DNA of 64,000 bases from Ochotona curzoniae (lineage: Eukaryota; Chordata; Mammalia; Lagomorpha; Ochotonidae), in assembly GCF_017591425.1 (NCBI RefSeq), contig NW_024467102.1, forward strand, positions 62,001 through 126,000, in the 5' to 3' direction. Shown here piece after piece: positions 12,367 to 26,100 of this stretch (the stretch's first letter is position 1; each line of letters starts with the position of its first letter). The notes beneath the pieces are model-generated. The model was not told where the DNA came from. It searched no databases and was given only the letters and a program-made list of their open reading frames with translations. A program made the position numbers and the translations under genes.

Positions 12367-15300
12367 GTGGCTAGACCCAAGCCAGGGCCGGGAAGAGGGG
12401 CGTGGCCGGCGCAAGGGGATGTGACCCCAGCAGATGGCGGCCGGGTCCTCAAGCGCGATCAAGCCTGTCTCCAAGAATGCAACCAGCAGCCTTCACGCCC
12501 ACTTGGAAGGTTGCTTCAGGGAGGCTGGACCCCCACGTGTGGCCCTTTTCAGGCCTAGCGTGGTAACACAGGTACAGCGACCCAACACCAGGCCAGTGGC
12601 CCTAGGGGCGTGGCTAGACCCAAGCCCGGGCCGGGAAGAGGGGCGTGGCTGGCGCAAGGGGACGTGACCCCCTGCAGATGGCGGCCGGGGTCCTCAAGCC
12701 AGATCAAGCCTGTCTCCTGGAATGCAACCAGCAGCCTTCACGCCCACTCAGAAGGCTGCTTCGGGGACGCTGGAACCCCACGTGTGGCCCTTTTCGGGCC
12801 TAGCGTGGTAACCCAGGTACAGCGACACGACCCCAGGCCAGTGGCCCTAGGGGCGTGGCTAGACCCAAGCCCGGGCCGGGAAGAGGGGCAGGGCCGGCGC
12901 AAGGGGACGTGACCCCCATCAGATGGCGGCCAGGTTCCTCAAGCCAGATCAAGCCTGTCTCCAAGAATGCAACCAGCAGCCTTCACGCGCACTTGGAAGG
13001 CTGCTTCGGGGAGGCTGGACCCCCACGTGTGGCCCTTTCCGGGCCTAGCGTGGTAACCCAGGTACAGTGACCCGACCCCCGGGCCAGTGGCGCTAGGGGC
13101 GTGGCTAGACCCAAGCCCGGGCCGGGAAGATTGGCGTGGCCGGCGCAGGGGGACGTGACCCCCTGCAAATGGCGGCAGGGATCCTCAAGCCCGATCAAGC
13201 CTGTCTCCCGGAATGCAACCAGCAGCCTTCACGCCCACTTGGAAGGCTGCTTCGGGGAGGCTGGACCCCCACGTGTGGCAATTTTCGGGCCTAGCGTGGT
13301 AACCCAGGTACAGTGACCCGACCCCTGAACCGGTGGCCCTAGGGGCGTGGCTAGACCCAAGCCCGGGCCGGGAAGAGGGGCAGGGCCGGCGCAAGGGGAC
13401 GTGAGCCCCTGCAAATGGCGGCCAGGGTCCTCAAGCCCGATCAAGCCTGTCTCCAAGAATGCAACCAGCAGCCTTTATGCCTCCTCGGAATGCTGCTTCG
13501 GGGAGGCTGTACCCCCACGTGTGGCACTTTTCGGGCCTAGCGTGGTAACCTAGGTACAGCAACCCGACCCCCGGGCCAGTGGCCCTAGGGGCGTGGCTAG
13601 ACCCAAGCCCGGGCTGGGAAGAGGGGCGGGGCCGGCGAAAGGGGACGTGACCCCCTGCAGATGGCGGCCGGGGTCCTCAAGCCAGATCAAGCCTGTCTCC
13701 CGGAAAGCAACCAGCAGCCTTCCTGCTAACTGGGAAGGCTGCTTCGGGGAGGCTGGACCCCCAACGTGTGGCACTTTTCAAGCCTAGCGTGGTAACCCAG
13801 GTACAGCGACCCGACCTCCGGGCCAGTGGCGCTAGGGGCGTTGCTAGACCCAAGCCCGGGCCGGGAAGAGGGGCGGGGCCGGCGAAAGGGGACGTGACCC
13901 CCGGTAGATGGCAGCCGGGGTCCTCAAGCCCAATCAAGCCTGTCTCCCGGAATGCAACCAGCAGCCTTCATGCCCACTCAGAAGGCTGCTTCGGGAAGGC
14001 TGGACCCCCACGTGTGGCCCTTTTCGGGCCTAGCGTGGTAACACAGGTACAGCGACCCGACCCCCGGGCCAGTGGCACTAGGGCCGTGGCTAGACACAAG
14101 CCCGGGCTGGGAAGAGGGGCGGGGCCGGCGCAAGGGGACATGACCCCCAGCAGATGGCGGCCTGGGTCCTCAAGCCAGATCAAGCCTGTCTTCTGGAAAG
14201 CAACCAGCAGCCTTCACGCACACTTGGAAGGCTGCTTCGGGGAGGCTGTACCCCCACGTGTGGCCCTTTCCTGGCCTAGCGTGGTTACCCAGGTACAGCG
14301 ACCCGACCCCTGGACAGGTGGCTCTAGGGGCGTGGCTAGACCCAAGCCCGGGCCGTTAAGAGGGGCGGGGCCGGCGCAAGGGGACGTGCCCCCCTGCTGA
14401 TGGCGGCCGGGGTACTCAAGCCCAATCAAGCCTGTCTCCAAGAATGCAACCAGCAGCCTTCACGCCCACTTGGAAGGCTGCTTCGGGGAGGCTGGACCCC
14501 CACGTGTGGCCCTTTCCTGGCCTAGCGTGGTAACCCAGGTACAGCGACCCAACCACTGGGCCAGTGGCGCTAGGGGCGTGGCTAGACCAAAGCCTGGGCC
14601 AGGAAGAGGGGCGGGGCTGGTGAGCGGGGACGTGACCCCCTGCAGATGGCGGCCGGTGTCCTCAAGCCCAATCAAGCCTGTCTTCCGGGATGCAACCAGC
14701 AGCCTTCACGCCCACTCGGAAGGCTGCTTCGAGGAGGCTGGACCACACGTGTGGCCCTTTTTGGGCCTAGCGTGGTAACTCAGGTACAGCGACTCGACCC
14801 CAAGGCTGGTGGCGTTAGGGGCGTGGCTAGACCCAAGCCCGGGCCTGGAAGAGGGGCGGGGCCGGCGCAAGGGGACGTGACCCCCATCAGATCGCGGCCA
14901 GTGTCCTCAAGCCAGATCAAGCCTGTCTCCAAGAATGCAACCAGCAGCCTTCACGCCCACTCAGAAGGCTGCTTCGGGGAGGCTGGACCAGCACGTGTGG
15001 CCCTTTCCGGGCCTAGCGTGGTAACCCAGGTACAGCGACCCGACCCATGGACTGGTGGCTCTAGGGGCGTGGCTAGACCCAAGCCCGGGCCGGGAAGAGG
15101 GGCGTGGCTGGTGAGCGGGGACGTGAACCCCTGCAGATGGCGGCCGGGGTCCTCAAGCCCAATCAAGCCTGTCTTCCTGGATGCAACCAGCAGCCTTCAC
15201 GCCCACTGAGAAGGCTGCTTCGGGGAGGCTGGACCCCCCACGTGTGGCCCTTTTCGGGCCTAGCGTGGTAACCTAGGTACAGTGACCCGACCCCCGTTCC

Positions 15301-18300
15301 AGTGGCACTAGGGCCGTGGCTAGACCCAAGCCCTGGCCGGGAAGAGGGTCGGGGCCGTGGCAAGGGGACGTGACCCCCAGCAGATGGCGGCCAGGGTCCT
15401 CAAGCCAGATCAAGCCTGTCTTCTGGAAAGCAACCAGCAGCCTTCACGCACACTTGGAAGGCTGCTTCGAGGAGGCTGTACCCCCACGTGTGGCCCTTTC
15501 CTGGCCTAGCGTGGTTACCCAGGTACAGCGACCCGACCCCTGGACTGGTGGCTCTAGGGGCGTGGCTAGACCCAAGCCCGGGCCGTTAAGAGGGGCGGGG
15601 CCGGCGCAAGGGGACGTGCCCCCCTGCTGATGGCGGCCGGGGTACTCAAGCCCAATCAAGCCTGTCTCCAAGAATGCAACCAGCAGCCTTCAGGCCCACT
15701 TGGAAGGCTGCTTCGGGGAGGCTGGACCCCCACGTGTGGCCCTTTCCGGGCCTAGCGTGGTAACCCACGTACAGCGACCCAACCACTGGGCCAGTGGCGC
15801 TAGGGGCGTGGCTAGACCCAAGCCTGGGCCGGGAAGAGAGGCGGGGCTGGTGAGTGGGGACGTGAACCCCTGCAGATGGCGGCCGGGGTCCTCAAGCCCG
15901 ATCAAGCCTGTCTTCTGGAATGCAACCAGCAGCCTTCACGCTCACTGGGAAGGCTGCTTCGGGGAGGCTGGACCCCCCACGCGTAGCCTTTGTCGGGCCT
16001 AGCGTGTTAACCCAGGTACAGTGACCCAACCCCTGCACGAGTGGCGCTAGGGGCGTGGCTAGACCCAAGCCCGGGCTGGGAAGAGGGGCGTGGCCGGCGC
16101 AAGGGGACGTGACCCCCGGCAGATATCGGCTGTGTTCCTCAAGCCCGATCAAGCCTGTCTCCAAGAAAGCAACCAGCAGCCTTCACGCCCACTTGGAAGG
16201 CTGCTTGGGGGAGGCTGGACCCCCACGTGTGGCCCTTTTCGGGCCTAGCGTGGTAACCCAGGTAAAGTGACCTGACCCCAAGGCTGGTGGCGCTAGGGGC
16301 GTGGCTAGACCCAAGCCCGGGCCGGGAAGAGGGGCGGGGCCGGCGCAAGGGGACGTGACCCCCATCAGATGGCGGCCAGTGTCATCAAGCCAGATCAAGC
16401 CTGTCTCCAAGAATGCAACCAGCAGCCTTCAGGCCCACTTGGAAGGCTGCTTCGGGGAGGCTGGACCAGCACGTGTGGCCATTTCCGGGCCTAGCGTGGT
16501 AACCCAGGTACAGTGACCTGACCCATGGACAGGTGGCGCTAGGTGCGTGGCTAGACCCAAGCCAGGGCCGGGAAGAGGGGCGGGGCCGGCGCAAGGGGAT
16601 GTGACCCCCAGCAGATATCGGCTGGGGTCCTCAAACCCGATCAAGCCTGTCTCCAAGAATGCAACCAGCAGCCTTCACGCCCACTTGGAAGGCTGCTTCA
16701 GGGAGGCTGGACACCCAAGTGTGGCACTTTCCGGGCCTAGCGTGGTAACCCAGGTACAGCAACCCGACCCCTGCACGAGTGGCGCTAGGGGCGTGGCTAG
16801 ACCCAAGCCCGGGCCGGGAAGAGGGGCTGGGCTGGCGTAAGGGGACGTGACCCCCAGCAGATGGCGGCCGGGGTCCTCAAGTCCGATCAAGCCTGTCTCC
16901 AAGAATGCAACCAGCAGCCTTCACGCCCACTCAGAAGGCTGCTTCGGGGAGGCTGGACCCCCACGTGTGGCCCTTTCCGGGCCTAGCGTGGTAACCCAGT
17001 TAAAGCGACCCGAACCCCCGGGCCAAGGCGCTAGGGGCGTGGCTAGACCCAAGCCCGGGCTGGGAAGAGGGGCGGGGCCGGCGAAAGGGGACGTGACCCC
17101 CTGCAGATGGCGGCCGGGGTCCTCAAGCCCGATCAAGCCTGTCTCCTGGAATGCAACCAGCAGCCTTCACGCTAACTGGGAAGGCTGCTTCGGGGAGGCT
17201 GGACCAGCACGTGTGGCCCTTTTCGGGCCTAGCGTGGTAACCCAGGTACAGCAACCCGACCCCAGGCCAGTGGCCCTAGGGGCGTGGCTAGACCCAAGCC
17301 CGGGCCTGGAAGAGGGGCGGGGCCGGCGCAAGGGGATGTGACCCCCAGCAGATGGTGGCCGGAGTCCTCAAGCCAGATCAAGCCTGTCTCCCGGAATGCA
17401 ACCAGCAGCCTTCACGCCCACTCAGAAGGCTGCTTCGGGGAGGCTGGACCCCCACGTGTTGCCTTTTCCGGGCCTAGCGTGGTAACCCAGGTACAGTGAA
17501 CCAACACACGGGCAGGTGGCGCTAGGGGCGTGGCTAGACACAAGCCCGGGCCGGGAAGATGGGCGGGGCCGGCGCAAGGGACATGACCCCCAGCAGATGG
17601 CGGGCGGGGTCCTCAAGCCAGATCAAGCCTGTCTCCAAGAATGCATCCAGCAGCCTTCACGCCCACTTGGAAGGCTGCTTCGGGGAGGCTGGACCCCCAC
17701 CTGTGGCCCTTTTCGGGCCTAGCGTGGTAACCCAGGTACAGCGACCCGACTCCTGGACGAGTGGCGCTAGCGGCGTGGCTAGACCCAAGCCAGGGCCGGG
17801 AAGAGGGGCGGGGCCGGCGCAAGGGGACGTGACCCCAGCAGATGTCGGCCAGGGTCCTCAAGCCCGATCAAGCCTGTCTCCCGGAATGCAACCAGCAGCC
17901 TTCACGCCCACTCAGAAGGCTGCTTCGGGGAGGCTGGACCCCCACGTGTGGCCCTTTCCAGGCCTAGCATGGTAACCCACGTACAGCGACCCGACCCCTG
18001 AACCGGTGGCGATAGGGGCGTGGCTAGACCCAAGCCCGGGCCAGGAAGAGGGGCGGGGCCGGCGCAAGGGGACGTGACCCCCGGCAGATATCGGCTGTGG
18101 TACTCAAGTCAGATCAAGCCTGTCTCCAAGAATGCAAGCAGCAGCCTTCACGCCCACTTGGAAGGCTGCTTCGGGGAGGCTGGACCCACCACGTGTGGCG
18201 CTTTTCGGACCTCGCGTGGTAACCCAGGTACAGCGACCCGACCCCTGGACCAGTGGCGCTAGGGGCGTGGCTAGACCCAAGCCTGGGCCGGGAAGAGGGG

Positions 18301-18994
18301 CGGGGCCGGCGCAAGGGGATGTGACCCCCGGCAAATGGCGGCCGGGGTCCTCAAGCCACATCAAGCCTGTCTCCAAGAATGCAACCAGCAGCCTTCACGC
18401 CCACTCGGAAGGCTGCTTCAGGGAGGCTGGACCCCCACGTGTGGCCCTTTTCGGGCCTATCGCTGTAACCCAGGTACAGCGACTCGACCTCCGGGCCAGT
18501 GGCGCTAGGGGCGTTGCTTGACCCAAGCCTGGGCCGGCAAGTGGCGCGGGGCCGGCGCAAGGGGATGTGACCCCCGGCAAATGGCGGCCGGGGTCCTCAA
18601 GCCCGATCAAGCCTGTCTCCAAGAATGCAACCAGCAGCCTTCACGCCCACTCAGAAGGCTGCTTCAGGGAGGCTGGACCGCCACGTGTGGTCCTTTTCGG
18701 GCCTAGCGTGGTAACCCAGGTACAGTGACCCGACCCCCTGGCAGGTGGCTCTAGGGGCGTGGCTAGACCCAAGCCCGGGCCGCGAAGATGGGCGTGTCCG
18801 GCGCGCGGCGACATGACCACGAGAAGATGGCCGCCTGGGTCCTCAAGCCCGATCAAGCCTGTCTCCAAGAATGCAACCAGCAGCCTTCACGCCCACTCAG
18901 AAGGCTGCTTCGGGGAGGCTGGACCCCCGCGTGTGGCCCTTTTTGGGCCTAGCGTGGTAACACAGGTACAGCGACCCGACCCCAGGACTGGTGG
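12367..18994 (+). repeat. 27-monomer higher-order repeat, copy 2
   Basis: Starts: 12367, 12610, 12855, 13101, 13347, 13593, 13840, 14086, 14332, 14578, 14823, 15069, 15316, 15562, 15808, 16055, 16301, 16547, 16793, 17039, 17284, 17530, 17775, 18020, 18267, 18513, 18759. Homology with copy 1 continues to about 18,920 and then changes. The segment 12.4-14.2 kb is especially close to 5.7-7.6 kb. The last part is also the beginning of the 31-monomer repeat, so two higher-order periods overlap here. Confidence 0.88.
15562..15807 (+). repeat. Extra monomer present only in HOR unit 1
   Basis: Between the monomers homologous to 23,185 and 23,431, unit 1 has this additional unit with GGGCCGTTAAGAGG, GTGCCCCCCTGCTG and GGGGTACTCAAG. 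Near relatives at 3,277, 8,933 and 14,332 show it is the ancestral arrangement of the 27-monomer repeat. It was probably lost before units 2 and 3 were made rather than gained by unit 1. Confidence 0.75.
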
Positions 18995-20889
18995 CTCTAG
19001 GGGCGTGGCTAGACACAAGCCCGGGCCAGGAAGAGGGGCGGGGCCGGCGAAAGGGTACGGGACCCCCAGCAGATGGCGGCCGGGGTCCTCAAGCCAGATC
19101 AAGCCTGTCTCCTGGAATGCAACCAGCAGCCTTCCCTCCCACTCGGAAGGCTGCTTCGGGGAGGCTGGACCCCCACGTGTGGCCCTTTTCGGGCCTAGCG
19201 TGGTAACCCAGGTACAGCGACCCAACCCCTGGCAGGTGGCGCTAGGTGCGTGGCTAGACCCAAGCCCTGGCCGGGTAGATGGGCGGGCCGGCGCGAGGGG
19301 ACATGACCCCCAGAAGATGGCGGCCGGGGTCCTGAGGCCCGATCAAGCCTGTCTCCAAGAATGCAACCAGCAGCCTTCACGCCCACTTGGAAGGCTGCTT
19401 CGGGGAGGCTGGACGCCCCACGTGTGGCACTTTTCAAGCCTAGCGTGGTAACCCAGGTACAGCGACACCACCTGGACCAGTGGCGCTAGGGGCGTGGCTA
19501 GACCCAAGCCCGGGCCGGGAAGAGGGGCGGGGCAGGTGCGCGGGGATGTGACCCCCAGCAGATGGCGGCTGGGGTCCTCAAGGCAATGAAGCCTGTCTCC
19601 AAGAATGCAACCAGCAGCCTTCACGCCCACTTGGAAAGCTGCTTCGGGGAGGCTGGACCCCCACGTGTGGCCCTTTCCGGGCCTAGCGTGGTAACCCAGG
19701 TACAGCGACCCAACCCCCTGGCAGGTGGCGCTAGGGGCGTGGCTAGACCCAAGCCCGGGCCAGGAAGAGGGGTGGGGCCGGCGAAAGGCGCGTGACCCCC
19801 AGCAGATGGCGACCGGGGTCCTTAAACCTGATCAAGCCTGTCTCCAAGAATGCAAGCAGCAGCCTTCACGCCCACTCAGAAGGCTGCTTCGGGGAGACTG
19901 GACCCCCACGTGTGGCCCTTTCCGGGCCTAGCGTGGTAACCCAGGTACAGCGACCCGACCCCTAGACTGGTGGCTCTAGGGGCGTGGCTAGAGCCAAGCC
20001 CGGGCCGGGAAGAGGGGCGGGGCCTGCGCAAGGGGACGTGACCCCCGGCAGATATCGGCTCTGGTCCTCAAGCCCGATCAAGCCTGTCTCCAAGAATGCA
20101 ACCAGCAGCCTTCACGCCCACTCGGAAGGCTGCTTCGGGGAGGCTGGACCCCCCACGTGTGGCACTTTTCAGGCCTAGCGGGGTAACCCAGGTACAGCGA
20201 CCCAACCACCTGGACCAGTGGCGCTAGGGGCGTGGCTAGACCCAAGTCCGGGCCGGGAAGATGGTCGTGGCCAGCGCGCGGCGACATGACCACGAGAAGA
20301 TGGCCGCCGGGGTCCTCAAGCCCGATCAAGCCTGTCTCCAAGAATGCAAGCAGCAGCCTTCACGCCCACTCAGAAGGCTGCTTCGGGGAGGCTGGACCCC
20401 CACGTGTGGCCCTTTTCGGGCCTATCGCTGTATCCCAGGTACAGCGACCCGACCTCCGGGCCAGTGGCGCTAGGGGCGTGGCTAGACCCAAGTCCGGGCC
20501 GGGAAGATGGTTGTGGCCAGCGCGCGGCGACATGACCACGAGAAGATGGCGGCCAGGGTCCTCAAGCCCGATCAAGCCTGTCTCCAAGAATGCATCCAGC
20601 AGCCTTAACGCCCACTCAGAAGGCTGCTTCGGGGAGGCTGGACCCCCACGTGTGGCCCTTTTCGGGCCTTGCGTGGTAACCCAGGTACAGCGACCCGACC
20701 ACCTGGCAGGTGGCCCTAGGGGCGTGGCTAGACCCAAGCCTGGGCCGGGCAGATGGGCGGGGCCGGCGCGCGGGGACATGACCCCCAGAAGATGTCGGCC
20801 GGGGTCCTCAAGCCAGATCAAGCCTGTCTCCAAGAATGCAACCAGCTGCCTTCCCGCCCACTTGGAAGGCTGCTTCGGGGAGGCTGGAC

Positions 20890-20901
20890 CCAAACGTTTG
20901 G
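20890..20901 (+). repeat. 12-bp perfect palindrome CCAAACGTTTGG replacing the E-box
   Basis: At the position where other monomers have CCCACGTGTGG, this type reads CCAAACGTTTGG, a perfect palindrome. It recurs in HOR units 2 and 3 (about 28,514 and 36,141) and at about 51,613, 55,299 and 61,689. A CpG-decayed form (AAACATTTGG) is at about 39,095 and a partial form near 63,903. Confidence 0.85.
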
Positions 20902-23184
20902 CCTTTTTCGGGCCTAGCGTGGTAACCCAGGTACAGCGACCCAACCACTGGGCCAGTGGCGCTAGGGGCGTGGCTAGACCCAAGCCCGGGCCGGGAAGAG
21001 GGGCGGGGCCGGCGCAAGGGGACGTGACCCCCGGCAGATATCGGCTGTGGTCCTCAAGCCAGATCAAGCCTGTCTCCCGGAATGCAACCAGCAGCCTTCA
21101 CGCCCACTGAGAAGGCTGCTTCGGGGAGGCTGGACCCTCCACGTGTGGCCCATTTCGGGCCTAGCGTGGTAACCCAGGTACAGCGAACCGACCCCAAGGC
21201 TGGTGGCCCTAGTGCCGTGGCTAGACCCAAGCCCGGGCCGGGAAGAGGGGCGGGGCCTGCACAAGGGGACGTGATGCCCCCAGCACCTGGCGGCCGGGGT
21301 CCTCAAGCCCGATCAAGCCTGTCTCCCAGAATGCATCCAGCAGCCTTCACGCCCACTCAGAAGGCTGCTTCGGGGAAGCTGGACCTCCACGTGTGGCCCT
21401 TTTCGGGCCTAGCGTGGTAACCCAGGTACAGCGAACTGACCCCTGCACGAGTGGCGCTAGGGGCGTGGCTAGACCCAAGCCCGGGCCGGGAAGAGGAGTG
21501 GGGCCGGCGCAAGGGGACATGACCCCCAAAAGATGGCGGCCTGGGTCCTCAAGCCACATCAAGCCTGTCTCCAAGAATGCAACCAGCAGCCTTCACGCCC
21601 ACTCGGAAGGCTGCTTCGAGGAGGCTGGACCCCACGTGTGGCCCTTTCCGGACCTCGTGTGGTAACCCAGGTACAGCGACCCGACCCCTGGACCAGTGGC
21701 GCTAGGGGCGTGGCTAGACCCAAGCCTGTGCCGGGAAGAGGGGCGGGGCCGGCGCAAGGGGATGTGACCCCCGGCAAATGGCGGCCGGGGTCCTCAAGTC
21801 CGATCAAGCCTGTCTCCAAGAATGCAACCAGCAGCCTTCACGCCCACTTGGAAGGCTGCTTCGGGGAGGCTGGACCCCCACGTGTGGCGCTTTTCGGACC
21901 TCGCGTGGTAACCCAGGTACAGCGACCCGACCCCTGGACCAGTGGCGCTAGGGGCGTGGCTAGACCCAAGCCTGGGCCGGGAAGAGGGGCGGGGCCGGCG
22001 CAAGGGGACGTGACCCCCGGCAAATGGCGGCCGGGGTCCTCAAGCCACATCAAGCCTGTCTCCAAGAATGCAACCAGCAGCCTTCACGCCCACTCGGAAG
22101 GCTGCTTCAGGGAGGCTGGACCCCCACGTGTGGCCCTTTTCGGGCCTATCGCTGTAACCCAGGTACAGCGACTCGACCTCCAGGCCAGTGGCGCTAGGGG
22201 CGTTGCTTGACCCAAGCCTGGGCCGGCAAGAGGCGTGGGGCCGGCGCAAGGGGATGTGACCCCCGGCAAATGGCGGCCGGGGTCCTCAAGCCCGATCAAG
22301 CCTGTCTCCAAGAATGCAACCAGCAGCCTTCACGCCCACTCCGAAGGCTGCTTCAGGGAGGCTGGACCCCCACGTGTGGCCCTTTTCGGGCCTAGCGTGG
22401 TAACCCAGGTACAGCGACCCAACCCCCTGGCAGGTGGCGCTAGGGGCGTGGCTAGACCCAAGCCCGGGCCGGGAAGATGGGCGGGCCGGCGTGAGGGGAC
22501 ATGACCCCCTGCAGATGGCGGCCGGGGTCCTGAGGCCCGATCAAGCCTGTCTCCAAGAATGCAACCAGCAGCCTTCACGCCCACTTGTAAGGCTGATTCG
22601 GGGAGGCTGGACCCCCCACGTGTGGCACTTTTCAAGCCTAGCGTGGTAACCCAGGTACACCGACACCACCTGGACCAGTGGCGCTAGGGGCGTGGCTAGA
22701 CCCAAGCCCGGGCCGGGAAGAGGGGCGGGGCTGGTGCGCGGGGATGTGACCCCCAGCAGATGGCGGCCGGGGTCCTCAAGCCCAATGAAGCCTGTCTCCA
22801 AGAATGCAAGCAGCAGCCTTCACGCCCACTCAGAAGGCTGCTTCGGGGAGACTGGACCCCCACGTGTGGCCCTTTCCGGGCCTAGCGTGGTAACCCAGGT
22901 ACAGCGACCCGACCCCTAGACTGGTGGCTCTAGGGGCGTGGCTAGAGCCAAGCCCGGGCCGGGAAGAGGGGCGGGGCCGGCGCAAGGGGACGTGACCCCC
23001 GGCAGATATCGGCTGTGGTCCTCAAGCCCGATCAAGCCTGTCTCCAAGAATGCAACCAGCAGCCTTCACGCCCACTGAGAAGGCTGCTTCGGGGAGGCTG
23101 GACCCCCCACGTGTGGCCCTTTTCGGGCCTAGCGTGGTAACCTAGGTACAGTGACCCGACCCCCGTTCCAGTGGCGCTAGGGCC

Positions 23185-26100
23185 GTGGCTAGACCCAAGC
23201 CCTGGCCGGGAAGAGGGTCGGGGCCGTGGCAAGGGGACGTGACCCCCAGCAGATGGCGGCCAGGGTCCTCAAGCCAGATCAAGCCTGTCTTCTGGAAAGC
23301 AACCAGCAGCCTTCACGCACACTTGGAAGGCTGCTTCGAGGAGGCTGTACCCCCACGTGTGGCCCTTTCCGGGCCTAGCGTGGTAACCCACGTACAGCGA
23401 CCCAACCACTGGGCCAGTGGCGCTAGGGGCGTGGCTAGACCCAAGCCTGGGCCGGGAAGAGAGGCGGGGCTGGTGAGTGGGGACGTGAACCCCTGCAGAT
23501 GGCGGCCGGGGTCCTCAAGCCCGATCAAGCCTGTCTTCTGGAATGCAACCAGCAGCCTTCACGCTCACTGGGAAGGCTGCTTCGGGGAGGCTGGACCCCC
23601 CACGCGTAGCCTTTGTCGGGCCTAGCGTGTTAACCCAGGTACAGTGACCCAACCCCTGCACGAGTGGCGCTAGGGGCGTGGCTAGACCCAAGCCCGGGCT
23701 GGGAAGAGGGGCGTGGCCGGCGCAAGGGGACGTGACCCCCGGCAGATATCGGCTGTGTTCCTCAAGCCCGATCAAGCCTGTCTCCAAGAAAGCAACCAGC
23801 AGCCTTCACGCCCACTTGGAAGGCTGCTTGGGGGAGGCTGGACCCCCACGTGTGGCCCTTTTCGGGCCTAGCGTGGTAACCCAGGTAAAGTGACCTGACC
23901 CCAAGGCTGGTGGCGCTAGGGGCGTGGCTAGACCCAAGCCCGGGCCGGGAAGAGGGGCGGGGCCGGCGCAAGGGGACGTGACCCCCATCAGATGGCGGCC
24001 AGTGTCATCAAGCCAGATCAAGCCTGTCTCCAAGAATGCAACCAGCAGCCTTCAGGCCCACTTGGAAGGCTGCTTCGGGGAGGCTGGACCAGCACGTGTG
24101 GCCATTTCCGGGCCTAGCGTGGTAACCCAGGTACAGTGACCTGACCCATGGACAGGTGGCGCTAGGTGCGTGGCTAGACCCAAGCCAGGGCCGGGAAGAG
24201 GGGCGGGGCCGGCGCAAGGGGATGTGACCCCCAGCAGATATCGGCTGGGGTCCTCAAACCCGATCAAGCCTGTCTCCAAGAATGCAACCAGCAGCCTTCA
24301 CGCCCACTTGGAAGGCTGCTTCAGGGAGGCTGGACACCCAAGTGTGGCACTTTCCGGGCCTAGCGTGGTAACCCAGGTACAGCAACCCGACCCCTGCACG
24401 AGTGGCGCTAGGGGCGTGGCTAGACCCAAGCCCGGGCCGGGAAGAGGGGCTGGGCTGGCGTAAGGGGACGTGACCCCCAGCAGATGGCGGCCGGGGTCCT
24501 CAAGTCCGATCAAGCCTGTCTCCAAGAATGCAACCAGCAGCCTTCACGCCCACTCAGAAGGCTGCTTCGGGGAGGCTGGACCCCCACGTGTGGCCCTTTC
24601 CGGGCCTAGCGTGGTAACCCAGTTAAAGCGACCCGAACCCCCGGGCCAAGGCGCTAGGGGCGTGGCTAGACCCAAGCCCGGGCTGGGAAGAGGGGCGGGG
24701 CCGGCGAAAGGGGACGTGACCCCCTGCAGATGGCGGCCGGGGTCCTCAAGCCCGATCAAGCCTGTCTCCTGGAATGCAACCAGCAGCCTTCACGCTAACT
24801 GGGAAGGCTGCTTCGGGGAGGCTGGACCAGCACGTGTGGCCCTTTTCGGGCCTAGCGTGGTAACCCAGGTACAGCAACCCGACCCCAGGCCAGTGGCCCT
24901 AGGGGCGTGACTAGACCCAAGCCCGGGCCTGGAAGAGGGGCGGGGCCGGCGCAAGGGGATGTGACCCCCAGCAGATGGTGGCCGGAGTCCTCAAGCCAGA
25001 TCAAGCCTGTCTCCCGGAATGCAACCAGCAGCCTTCACGCCCACTCAGAAGGCTGCTTCGGGGAGGCTGGACCCCCACGTGTTGCCTTTTCCGGGCCTAG
25101 CGTGGTAACCCAGGTACAGTGAACCAACACACGGGCAGGTGGCGCTAGGGGCGTGGCTAGACAAAAGCCCGGGCCGGGAAGATGGGCGGGGCCGGCGCAA
25201 GGGACATGACCCCCAGCAGATGGCGGGCGGGGTCCTCAAGCCAGATCAAGCCTGTCTCCAAGAATGCATCCAGCAGCCTTCACGCCCACTTGGAAGGCTG
25301 CTTCGGGGAGGCTGGACCCCCACCTGTGGCCCTTTTCGGGCCTAGCGTGGTAACCCAGTTACAGCGACCCGACTCCTGGACGAGTGGCGCTAGCGGCGTG
25401 GCTAGACCCAAGCCAGGGCCGGGAAGAGGGGCGGGGCCGGCGCAAGGGGACGTGACCCCCAGCAGATGTCGGCCAGGGTCCTCAAGCCCGATCAAGCCTG
25501 TCTCCCGGAATGCAACCAGCAGCCTTCACGCCCACTCGGAAGGCTGCTTCGGGGAGGCTGGACCCCCACGTGTGGCCCTTTCCAGGCCTAGCATGGTAAC
25601 CCACGTACAGCGACCCGACCCCTGAACCGGTGGCGATAGGGGCGTGGCTAGACCCAAGCCCGGGCCAGGAAGAGGGGCGGGGCCGGCGCAAGGGGACGTG
25701 ACCCCCGGCAGATATCGGCTGTGGTACTCAAGTCAGATCAAGCCTGTCTCCAAGAATGCAAGCAGCAGCCTTCACGCCCACTTGGAAGGCTGCTTCGGGG
25801 AGGCTGGACCCCCACGTGTGGCCCTTTTCGGACCTCGCGTGGTAACCCAGGTACAGCGACCCGACCCCTGGACCAGTGGCGCTAGGGGCGTGGCTAGACC
25901 CAAGCCTGGGCCGGGAAGAGGGGCGGGGCCGGCGCAAGGGGATGTGACCCCCGGCAAATGGCGGCCGGGGTCCTCAAGCCACATCAAGCCTGTCTCCAAG
26001 AATGCAACCAGCAGCCTTCACGCCCACTCGGAAGGCTGCTTCAGGGAGGCTGGACCCCCACGTGTGGCCCTTTTCGGGCCTATCGCTGTAACCCAGGTAC

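Larger units (their letters stand above)
15316..23184 (+). repeat. 31-monomer higher-order repeat, unit 1 (32 monomers)
   Basis: Matches the next unit at 7,623-7,625 bp offset (16055/23678, 18759/26382, 21082/28707) and at 7,869 bp for 15316/23185, because unit 1 carries one additional monomer. Starts beyond 18759: 19005, 19250, 19494, 19739, 19984, 20232, 20478, 20724, 20970, 21217, 21465, 21710, 21956, 22202, 22448, 22692, 22938. Distinctive members are the CGGCGACATGACCACGAG type (18,759; 20,232; 20,478), the CCAAACGTTTGG palindrome (20,890) and the GATATCGGC type. Confidence 0.9.
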
